From Smithella sp. UBA2180 (GTDB lineage Bacteria; Desulfobacterota; Syntrophia; Syntrophales; Smithellaceae), in contig DCVU01000127.1 in the NCBI GenBank assembly GCA_002327415.1, positions 1-6,959 on the forward strand: a stretch of DNA of 6,959 bases. The letters run 5' to 3'. Under the pieces are notes generated by a model. It was given only the letters and a program-made list of their open reading frames with translations. It made no database searches and was not told the origin of the DNA. Made by a program: the position numbers and the translations under genes. The stretch's first letter is position 1, and each line of letters begins with the position of its first letter. This document shows positions 1-6,258 of the stretch, in pieces.

Positions 1-32
1 AAAGCAGGTAAGTGTTTTTCAACAGCCCAAGT

Positions 33-1835
33 TTATTTTTTCCCGTAGCCGATGGTTTTGGCCGCATCAGCAATGATGCCGAGTACTGAAGGATCGTCAA
101 TAGTAGAAGGCACGACATAATCCTTGCCGTCAACGATTTTACGCATGGTGCTGCGCAGGGTTTTTCCCGACCTTGTCTTCGGCAGGGCCTTGACCACAGC
201 GGCTTCCTTGAAGCAGGCCAATGCTCCTAGTTCGGAACGGACCATCTGGACGAGTTCCTTGATAATGTCTTTCGGTTCGCGATCCACACCGGCTTTCAGT
301 ACGACGAATCCCACAGGAACCTGACCTTTGAGCTGATCTTCTGCGCCGAAGACAGCGCATTCCGCCACATCCTTGTGTTTGGAAACGATTTCTTCCATAG
401 CGCCGGTGGACAGGCGATGTCCCGCGACGTTGATGACGTCGTCAATGCGTCCCATGATGAAGATGTACCCGTCTTCATCGAAACGCCCGCCGTCGCCGGT
501 TACGTAATAACCGGGTCTTTCCGTTACGTATTCCATATAACGTTTGTCATCCTGCCACAGAGTGGGCAGGCATCCGGGAGGCAGGGGAAGCTTGATGACT
601 ACCGCTCCTTCTTCGCCGTTGGGAAGCTGGTTTCCGTCAGCATCGAGAATCTGCACATTGTATCCCGGCACGGGTTTGGTCGGCGAGCCGGCCTTGATGG
701 GGAAGGGTTCAATGCCCATGCAGTTGGCGGCGATGGGCCACCCGGTTTCCGTCTGCCACCAGTGATCCACCACGGGAATCTTCAGCATGTCACTGGCCCA
801 GTGATAGGTGTCGGGGTCGAGACGCTCACCGGCGAGGAATAAATATCTGAGGCAGCTGATGTTATATTTTTTCAAATAATCGCCTGCGGGGTCTTCCTTC
901 TTGATGGCGCGGAAAGCCGTGGGGGCTGTGAACAAGACGGATACGCCATGCTGAGAAATAACGCGCCAGAAAGCCCCCGGATCGGGCGTGCCGATGGGTT
1001 TTCCTTCATAAACAATAGTGGTGCAGCCGTAAAGAAGCGGAGCATAAACAATATAGGAATGTCCGACAACCCAGCCGACATTGGAGGCGGCCCAGAAAAC
1101 TTCGCCAGGCTTCACATCATAAACATTTTTCATCGACCATTTCAGAGCCACGGCATGGCCGCCGTTGTCCCGCATGACCGCCGTTGTCCCGCATGACGCC
1201 TTTGGGCTTGCCGGTTGTTCCCGAAGTGTAAAGAATGTAGAGCGGGTCTGTCGCGGTGACAAATACACAAGGAGCCGGCTTGGCGTCTTTCATCAGAGTT
1301 GTCCAGTCCAGATCGCGCGGCGCTGTCAATTCCGCCTGCACCTGGGGGCGTTGATAAATGACGCATTTCTGCGGTTTGTGAGACGCGATTTTAATGGCCT
1401 CATCCAGAAGCGGCTTGTAGGGGATAGTCTTTTTCCCTTCGATGCCGCAAGATGCGGAGATCATAACTTTGGGCTTGGCGTCGTCGATGCGGATGGCCAG
1501 TTCGTTGGAAGCGAACCCACCGAAGACAACGGAATGAACCGCGCCGATGCGGGCGCAGGAAAGCATTGAGACCAGTGCTTCAGGTATCATAGGCATATAG
1601 ATAATTACGGTATCACCTTTTTTGACGCCCAGCTTGTCGAGGACACCGGCGAATTTTGAAACCCTGTCCAGCAATTCATTATATGAAATTTTTTGAACAG
1701 TGTTTGTTACCGGGCTGTCATAAATAATTGCAGCCTGTTCTCCACGTCCCGATTCAACATGATAATCAAGAGCGTTGTAGCAGGTGTTTAATTCTCCTCC
1801 GGCAAATCAGCTGTAGAAAGGATTTTTTTACTCAT
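33..1835 (-). pseudogene. prpE: Propionyl-CoA synthetase (PrpE/ACSS3-like, AMP-forming), disrupted
   Basis: The intact enzyme would convert propionate (or acetate), ATP and CoA to acyl-CoA, AMP and PPi in the cytosol. Translated segments carry the family signatures in order: ARIGAVHSVVFGGFASNE and RIDDAKPK, the phosphate-binding YTSGTTGKPKGV, VGWVVGHSYIVYAPLL, the adenine-site motif DHWWQTETGWP, the hinge region GRIDDVINVAGHRLSTG, and the C-terminal LPKTRSGKTLR with its catalytic lysine. RDNGGHAVAL after the P-loop, and WPIAANCMG, resemble PrpE/ACSS3 more than Acs. The gene is not intact. A 19-bp tandem duplication at 1159-1196 shifts the frame in mid-protein, so residues before and after it lie in different frames (about 1197-1806 and 33-1177). 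At the 5' end, ATG 1835 (AGAAGG 7 nt upstream) opens only 15 codons (MSKKILSTAD...). The synthetase frame begins at FAGGELN right after TGA 1807-1809, so most of the N-terminal acetyl-CoA-synthetase cap (about 55-60 residues) is missing. No good start lies in that frame. Substrate preference is inferred from similarity; the family call is secure. Confidence 0.88.
1159..1196. repeat. 19-bp perfect tandem duplication inside prpE
   Basis: Two adjacent identical 19-base units (CCGCCGTTGTCCCGCATGA on the plus strand) occupy 1159-1177 and 1178-1196. Because 19 is not a multiple of three, the second copy shifts the frame. Removing one copy restores the reading GVMRDNGG-HAVALKW, which is exactly what PrpE/ACSS3 proteins show after the GKPKG motif. 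With both copies present, the upstream frame runs on into HAGQRRPCRGSEMV and stops near 1117. This looks like a replication-slippage duplication, or an assembly error at that point. Confidence 0.95.
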
Positions 1836-2220
1836 CTTTCAGCCTTCTGAATTTTTATCAATATATACCATTGTTTTCACTAGAGTATTTACCTGTTTTA
1901 GACCCCGTTTTTCCGTATTAAGCCCTTTTTGCTGTCTAATAGATTCTTAAGTGTTACATCAAAAGATAGCGTAGTAAACCTCTTTAGAAAAAGGCGATGA
2001 TTTATGCGCTGAAAAGCAGTATGCTTTTTATAATATAAACGCGGATAAAAGAATGCGGAATTAGTTTATTTTCAGGTGGGTTTTGGTGTTCAAAGCAGTA
2101 TAAGTCCGGTTTCCAATAATTAAGGTAAAACATTATTCACAGTGCGAAATATTTTACACATGCAGGCAGTATTCTTTTTGTATTATTTCCAGGTAATATT
2201 TTAAAAAACACAATAAATAC

Positions 2221-2288
2221 AAATTACTTTAAAGGTATGATATATACCTGATTAATGGCACATATTGTGCTTAGAATTTAAGTAATTT
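2221..2288. promoter_or_regulatory. Nested inverted repeats upstream of fabD (candidate operator region)
   Basis: Three inverted repeats lie within 68 bases. The outer pair is AAATTACTT (2221-2229) and AAGTAATTT (2280-2288), nine perfect base pairs. Inside it are AGGTAT-gatat-ATACCT (2233-2249) and GCACA-tat-TGTGC (2258-2270). The last overlaps the -35 box of the fabD promoter, and the right outer arm touches the -10 box, so bound protein could block polymerase. If an upstream promoter transcribed this stretch, the RNA could form a closing stem with two side hairpins. No known operator consensus was recognised, and short palindromes are expected by chance in A+T-rich DNA, so a regulatory role is inferred. 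Confidence 0.4.
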
Positions 2289-2293
2289 ATAAT
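2265..2293 (+). promoter_or_regulatory. Sigma70-type promoter for fabD
   Basis: TTGTGC (2265-2270) and a perfect TATAAT (2288-2293) are separated by 17 bases, the optimal spacing. Transcription would start near 2300, leaving a leader of about 50 nt before the fabD ATG at 2354. It is the best promoter match I found in the window and sits in the right place to drive the rightward gene set. Confidence 0.65.
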
Positions 2294-2353
2294 TGTTATT
2301 ATATGTATTTTGGGGTACATTCACCAAACTCATAATTAAGGAAGTTTTTTTGT

Positions 2354-3304
2354 ATGAAGGATAACAAAAATATAGCTGTTGTTTTCCCGGGGCAGGGTTC
2401 GCAAAGACCCGGCATGGGCAAAGACTTTTATGAACAGATTCCTGTCTGCCGTCAGACCTTTGAAGAGGCGGCCGATGCTCTGGGTTGGGATGTTTCCGCC
2501 ATGTGTTTCGGCGAGGATGAAAAACTTAATCTTACCGAATTCACACAGCCCTGCATTGTAACGGCAGAAATAGCTATGCTTAGGGGTTTATCTAAAAATT
2601 ATGGGTTTGCGCCTGATTATTTCGGCGGTCATTCTCTGGGAGAATTTACAGCGCTGGTTGCCGCCAACGTGATGCCTCTGGCCGAAACCGTAAAAATAGT
2701 TCAGACACGCGGCAAGTTAATGCAGGAAGCCGTGCCGGTTGGCGTCGGCGGAATGGCGGCTGTTATTTCCGAGGGCATCGATATGGAAATGCTCACGAAA
2801 ATCATGGATGGTCTGGCGGCGGGTGTGGCCAACATTAATTCCGCCAATCAGGTCGTTATCAGCGGAGAATTGCCGGCGATTGACGAAGCGGAAAATAGAC
2901 TCACTCAAAATTTCCCTGTAGAAAAATCATTCCGGTTTGTTCGTCTTAATGTCAGCGCACCATTTCACAGCCGCTTGATGAAAACAATAGAAGGACGTTT
3001 TGCCGATACGTTGGATAAATTCGGCAGTAATTTAAACGCGCAAAATGCGTCCAGAGTAACCTCAAACTTTACCGGCGATTTTCATCAAAATGATGTTTCG
3101 GAAGTAAAAAGAAATCTTGTTAATCAAATCAGCAATACTGTGAATTGGCGGAAGAATATGCAGGCTTTAGCGTCAAAAGCACAAGAAATATACGAAGTCG
3201 GACCAGGAAGGCCGCTGCGCGATTTTTTTAAAACGATAGGAGTTGCCTGTCCGTCGGTTACGGGGCTTACCGCCGCCGATAAAATTTTTAAAGCGTCAAG
3301 CTAA
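2354..3304 (+). CDS. fabD: Malonyl-CoA:ACP transacylase (FabD-like)
   Basis: This enzyme transfers the malonyl group from CoA to acyl carrier protein, the entry step for chain extension in type II fatty acid synthesis. The 316-residue product is close to the usual FabD length (309 in E. coli) and shows the family signatures. These are FPGQGSQ (residues 11-17), the nucleophile elbow GHSLGE with Ser94, QTRGKLMQEAVP with the malonyl-carboxylate-binding Arg119, NSANQVVISG (about 162-171), SAPFHSRLM with catalytic His205, and YEVGPGRPL near the C-terminus. The ATG at 2354 is preceded by AAGGAAG (2338-2344) at a 9-nt spacing, and FPGQGSQ starts where expected from it. It is first in the rightward gene set, behind its own promoter, and 45 nt ahead of a carboxyltransferase gene. 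The usual fab neighbours (fabH, acpP, fabF) are not seen here, so it may be a second, pathway-specific copy. A related acyltransferase of a polyketide-like system is possible, but the motifs suit malonyl. Confidence 0.92.
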   Translation: MKDNKNIAVVFPGQGSQRPGMGKDFYEQIPVCRQTFEEAADALGWDVSAMCFGEDEKLNLTEFTQPCIVTAEIAMLRGLSKNYGFAPDYFGGHSLGEFTALVAANVMPLAETVKIVQTRGKLMQEAVPVGVGGMAAVISEGIDMEMLTKIMDGLAAGVANINSANQVVISGELPAIDEAENRLTQNFPVEKSFRFVRLNVSAPFHSRLMKTIEGRFADTLDKFGSNLNAQNASRVTSNFTGDFHQNDVSEVKRNLVNQISNTVNWRKNMQALASKAQEIYEVGPGRPLRDFFKTIGVACPSVTGLTAADKIFKASS

Positions 3305-3334
3305 TTAATGAAACTTAAAGTGATGTAATTTTCC

Positions 3335-3341
3335 AAAGGAG
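3335..3341 (+). promoter_or_regulatory. Ribosome binding site fixing a TTG start
   Basis: AAAGGAG lies 8 nt before TTG 3350, an ideal arrangement. The first in-frame ATG comes only at codon 30, after the conserved DNTFRDGHQS active-site motif, so the TTG must be the real start of the carboxyltransferase. Confidence 0.85.
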
Positions 3342-3349
3342 CAGATATC

Positions 3350-4795
3350 TTGAACAAAACAGAAAGTAAAAAAAATCCTCTGAAGATTCAGGATAATACT
3401 TTCCGCGACGGTCATCAGTCGATTTACGCCACAAGGATGCGGACGGAAGATATGATTCCTATCGCCGAGGAGATGGATAGCTGCGGTTTCCACGCGATGG
3501 AAGTATGGGGTGGCGCGACATTCGACACCATGCACAGATTTCTGGGCGAAGATCCCTGGATGCGGCCGAAAATTTTGAAAAAATATATCACAAAAACTCC
3601 CTTTGCCATGCTTATCCGCGGACAAAATCTTGTTGGTTATCGACATTACGCCGACGATGTTGTGCGCGCTTTTGTGGATAAGGCCTGTGAAATAGGCATT
3701 GATATTTTCCGTTGCTTTGATGCTTTAAACGATTTCCGCAATATGGAATCCTGCGCGGAAAGAATCAAGGCCAACGGCAAGCAGTTTCAGGGAGCCCTTT
3801 GTTATTCGTTGACCGGTGTCCGTCTGGGCGGAGAAGTCTATACTCTCGAATATTATGTCCGGAAAGCTAAAGAACTGGAGCAGATGGGTGTGGACGCCAT
3901 TTGTATCAAAGACATGAGCGGAATTCTTTCCCCCTTTGATGCGTATGATCTGGTTTGTGCCATAAAAAAGGAAATTAAAGTGCCCCTTCATCTGCATTCC
4001 CATTACACCAGCGGCATGGCTTCGATGACATATTTAAAAGCGATAGAAGCCGGAATTGATGTTGTGGACACGTGTCTGGCGCCTTTCGCGCTGAGAACTT
4101 CGATGCCCGCTATTGAACCAATCGTTGCGGCGTTGCGCGGAACAGCACGCGAAGCCGGAATTGATTTACACAAACTGTTGGAACTGGGTGAGCATCTGGA
4201 AAATATCGCCCCGAAGTATAGCAGTCATCTGGCTGCCAATAAACTTTCCATTATTGATAACGGAGTTTTGGCTCATCAGGTCCCCGGCGGCATGATTTCC
4301 AATCTAACCGGTCAGCTCAAAGAAATGAACGCACTTGACAGACTGGGAGAAATTTACAAGGAAGTGGCAACGACGCGTAAAGATATGGGCTCTCCTCCTC
4401 TTGTTACTCCGGTATCGCAGATTATTGGAGCGCAGGCGGTACTGAATGTTCTTTTCGGCCGTTATGTGCGGGTTTCCAATCAGCTCAAGGATTTGGTCCT
4501 TGGCCTGTACGGTAAAACTCCGATGCCGATTGACGCAGAATTAACCAAAAAAATATTAAAGAACTACAAACGTGGACAAGAACCGGTATCCGGAAGGCCG
4601 GCTGATTATCTGGAGCCGGAAATCGAAGCGGCGAAAAAAAAGATCGGTGATCTTGCCCACAACGATGAAGACGTGCTGGCATATATCTTATATCCCGCAA
4701 CTATGGAAAATTTTTTACGGTCGAAATATGGAATATATTCGCCGGCAGGAACGGGAGCGGGTTTTCCTAAAAAAAAAAGTTGCCGCGTAAAGTAA
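3350..4795 (+). CDS. Biotin-dependent carboxyltransferase subunit (transcarboxylase 5S / PycB / OadA type), no biotin domain
   Basis: Enzymes of this family move a carboxyl group between carboxybiotin and pyruvate/oxaloacetate, as part of transcarboxylase, two-subunit pyruvate carboxylase or oxaloacetate decarboxylase. The 481-residue product has the TIM-barrel carboxyltransferase domain (about 11-290). It shows DNTFRDGHQS with metal ligand Asp20, EVWGGATFD (51-59), RGQNLVGYRHY (90-100), FRCFDALND (120-128), ICIKDMSG with the carbamylated Lys187, and HLHSH with metal ligands His214 and His216. The conserved C-terminal PYC/OADA domain follows (about 300-460; VPGGMISNL, PPLVTPVSQIIGAQAV). It ends at about 481 residues, like free-standing 5S (about 505-520), and has no AMKM biotinyl motif, so a separate biotin carrier is needed and none is encoded here. 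The start is TTG with a strong ribosome binding site. A run of ten A (4769-4778) lies near the 3' end, followed by a basic tail. The gene is 45 nt after fabD and probably co-transcribed. The family is secure; which complex it serves is not decided by sequence. Confidence 0.9.
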   Translation: MNKTESKKNPLKIQDNTFRDGHQSIYATRMRTEDMIPIAEEMDSCGFHAMEVWGGATFDTMHRFLGEDPWMRPKILKKYITKTPFAMLIRGQNLVGYRHYADDVVRAFVDKACEIGIDIFRCFDALNDFRNMESCAERIKANGKQFQGALCYSLTGVRLGGEVYTLEYYVRKAKELEQMGVDAICIKDMSGILSPFDAYDLVCAIKKEIKVPLHLHSHYTSGMASMTYLKAIEAGIDVVDTCLAPFALRTSMPAIEPIVAALRGTAREAGIDLHKLLELGEHLENIAPKYSSHLAANKLSIIDNGVLAHQVPGGMISNLTGQLKEMNALDRLGEIYKEVATTRKDMGSPPLVTPVSQIIGAQAVLNVLFGRYVRVSNQLKDLVLGLYGKTPMPIDAELTKKILKNYKRGQEPVSGRPADYLEPEIEAAKKKIGDLAHNDEDVLAYILYPATMENFLRSKYGIYSPAGTGAGFPKKKSCRVK

Positions 4796-4893
4796 AAATA
4801 AAAGAAGCTTCCTTTTTTGAAGAGAGATGATTCAATAAACGGAGTTATCTTATAAATTTATGCCTAAAAAAAGAGAAACTAAAGGTTTGATTT

Positions 4894-6093
4894 ATGGATC
4901 TGAGTCTTAATGAAAGTCAATTAACGTACCTGGACACTGTGCGAAAGTTTGTGAAAAATGAAATAACGCCGCATATTTTAGAACTGGAAAAAGGTCATAT
5001 TTTTCCGTGGGACATCATTAACAAGGCATGGGAAACGGGCATTCTCAATTTGAGTATTCCGGAATCCGTCCAGGGTTATGAGATTGATGCAATTACTTCG
5101 GCCTTGATTATTAAAGAACTTTCTTATGGCGATACGGGTATTTCCACTTCAGCGATGTGCAATGATTTGGCGAATGTTGTAATAGGCCTGCACGGCACGG
5201 ATGAACAAAAAGAATTATTTCTCAAGCCTTTTGTTAAGAAACCTATTTTAGCTTCTTTTTGTTTAACGGAACCTAACGCCGGTTCCGATAATTCGATGAT
5301 GACCAGTTTTATCAGCAAGAAGGATGATGATAATTATATTTTGAACGGGTCCAAATGTTTTATTACCAATGCTTCTTATGCCTCTCAATTTACTGTTCTT
5401 TGTAAAGTTGGGAAACCGACAGGTAATTTTATTGCTTGTGTTATCGTACCGGTAGAACCGGTTACGTCAGCTGATATTCCCAATATCGGAAATGCCGTAA
5501 GAGAAATCAAAGTGCCGGCCGGCGGGAAGATAATAATCGGCAAGCCGGAGGATAAATTAGGACAAAGACTTTCCAACACAGCCAGCGTAACTTTTGAAGA
5601 TGTTATTATTCCTCCAAATCAGGTTATCGGAGACAGGCGGCTTGGCTTTAAGTATGTTGTTGATGTTTTAGATTATGCCAGGCCTATGGTTGCGGCAATT
5701 GGATTGGGTTTGGCCAAAAGGGCTTTTACGGTTACGTTGGAATATACAAGGGAGCGCAAACAATTTGGTCACAGACTTTGCGATCTTCCCGTGGCCAGAG
5801 AGATGCTGACAACCATGTGGAAAAAAGTGGAACTGGCTGAACTGGCTCTTTTTAAGGCAGTTTGTAAGATTCAGGAAAAAGCAAGTGATGCCGGAATCTA
5901 CGCCTCTCTGGCAAAAAACACGGCGGCAGAAGCCGCTATCTTTTGTTCAACCGAGGGTCTTCATCTGCACGGTGGCTATGGTTTTACGGCCGACTATGAG
6001 ATTTCCAAACTTTCCCGCGATGCTCATATTATTGATATTTACGAAGGTGTCCGGGAAGTGCAGAACATGATCATTGGACGAGAGATAGTTTAA
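4894..6093 (+). CDS. Acyl-CoA dehydrogenase (FAD-dependent)
   Basis: The enzyme catalyses alpha,beta-dehydrogenation of an acyl-CoA, passing electrons from FAD to electron-transfer flavoprotein; in anaerobes it may also run toward reduction. The 399-residue protein has the N-terminal helical domain (about 1-118), and then the mid-domain signatures CLTEPNAGSD (123-132) and NGSKCFITNA (151-160). KPEDKLGQRLSNT (217-229) leads into the C-terminal domain with RPMVAAIGLGLA, YTRERKQFG (284-292), GLHLHGGYGF (355-364) and SRDAHIIDIYEG. Glu384 in IYEG is at the medium/short-chain catalytic-base position. Two points are unusual: roughly 20 extra residues between CVIVP and GKPEDKLG (about 187-214), and IYEGVREVQ instead of the common YEGTxxIQ. 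ATG 4894 follows AAAGG (4881-4885) at 8 nt, and the protein begins with the family-typical MDLSLNESQ. It lies 98 nt after the carboxyltransferase, with no convincing terminator between them. Chain-length or ring-substrate preference cannot be read from the sequence. Confidence 0.92.
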   Translation: MDLSLNESQLTYLDTVRKFVKNEITPHILELEKGHIFPWDIINKAWETGILNLSIPESVQGYEIDAITSALIIKELSYGDTGISTSAMCNDLANVVIGLHGTDEQKELFLKPFVKKPILASFCLTEPNAGSDNSMMTSFISKKDDDNYILNGSKCFITNASYASQFTVLCKVGKPTGNFIACVIVPVEPVTSADIPNIGNAVREIKVPAGGKIIIGKPEDKLGQRLSNTASVTFEDVIIPPNQVIGDRRLGFKYVVDVLDYARPMVAAIGLGLAKRAFTVTLEYTRERKQFGHRLCDLPVAREMLTTMWKKVELAELALFKAVCKIQEKASDAGIYASLAKNTAAEAAIFCSTEGLHLHGGYGFTADYEISKLSRDAHIIDIYEGVREVQNMIIGREIV

Positions 6094-6258
6094 TATAAGT
6101 GAATAGTGAACAGTGTCCCCCTTCGCTTTGCTTCGGGGATAGTTTCCAATCCCGATAAATCGGGATTGGAAAATTCGACTTGCAAATTTCACTACTACTA
6201 GCGCTTCGAGCTGCACTATGCTTGCTCTTCGCGAGTATCACTAAAGGGTGAAAAGGGA
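6094..6258. repeat. Structured repeat-like intergenic segment with perfect hairpin
   Basis: The 165-base gap between the dehydrogenase and the reductase begins with 2.6 tandem copies of AGTGAA(T/C) at 6098-6115. It then has a perfect hairpin, TTTCCAATCCCGA-taaa-TCGGGATTGGAAA (6143-6155 and 6160-6172), with 13-bp arms and a 4-nt loop. Around that hairpin sits a wider inverted pair, TAGTGAA (6104-6110) and TTCACTA (6188-6194). Neither strand has a T-run after the hairpin, so it is not a textbook rho-independent terminator. The layout suggests a dispersed palindromic repeat, or an RNA structure that stabilises or separates the messages on either side. No transposase, coding sequence or clear promoter was seen. 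Confidence 0.6.
6143..6172. repeat. Perfect inverted repeat, 13-bp arms, 4-nt loop
   Basis: The arms TTTCCAATCCCGA and TCGGGATTGGAAA match without mismatch around a TAAA loop. Six G-C pairs per arm make it the most stable hairpin I found in the window. Its location between two co-directional genes suits an mRNA processing or stability element, or one unit of a genome-wide palindromic repeat family. It lacks the T-tract of an intrinsic terminator. Confidence 0.85.

Larger units (their letters stand above)
1836..2353. other. AT-rich divergent intergenic region, no gene
   Basis: About 518 bases separate the leftward synthetase remnant from the rightward fabD. I see no coding signal; the only ORFs are a dozen or so codons, such as one starting near 1999. 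The sequence is markedly A+T-rich compared with both flanks, particularly after 2150. It contains a short hairpin at 2012-2028 (AAAAGCA, loop GTA, TGCTTTT), which has too few G-C pairs and no separate T-run to be a convincing terminator. At the right end lie the fabD promoter and its cluster of inverted repeats, listed separately. Most of the rest (about 1870-2220) shows nothing I can interpret. Confidence 0.7.

Noticed and set aside
375..842. Plus-strand 155-codon open frame opposite the synthetase gene
   Set aside because: It mirrors the coding strand of a well-recognised enzyme and has no recognisable domain of its own; a shadow frame.
1117..1268. Apparent N-terminus (MYLSPRQTRS...) of the downstream synthetase frame
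   Set aside because: This stretch is the wrong frame upstream of the 19-bp duplication; family similarity begins only at RDNGGHAVAL, so it is not a real protein start.
1860..1865. TATATT on the minus strand as -10 box of the synthetase promoter
   Set aside because: It is well placed 25 nt before the ATG, but no acceptable -35 lies 16-18 bases further upstream and the stretch is A+T-rich, so the match is weak.
2012..2028. AAAAGCA-gta-TGCTTTT hairpin as a bidirectional terminator
   Set aside because: Only two G-C pairs per arm, the T-run is part of the stem, and no gene ends there.
1861..2248. ATATATACC occurring at 1861-1869 and 2240-2248 as a shared operator of the divergent genes
   Set aside because: A nine-base, mostly A/T match in A+T-rich DNA; only one copy is part of a palindrome, so coincidence is likely.
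4805..4824. Possible terminator around GAAGCTTCC with a T-run after the carboxyltransferase gene
   Set aside because: The symmetry centres on GAAGCTTC with no room for a loop, and alternative stems have only four pairs; no convincing hairpin.
4860..4910. 16-codon ORF (MPKKRETKG...) overlapping the acyl-CoA dehydrogenase start
   Set aside because: Very short, low-complexity, poor ribosome binding site spacing; most likely chance.
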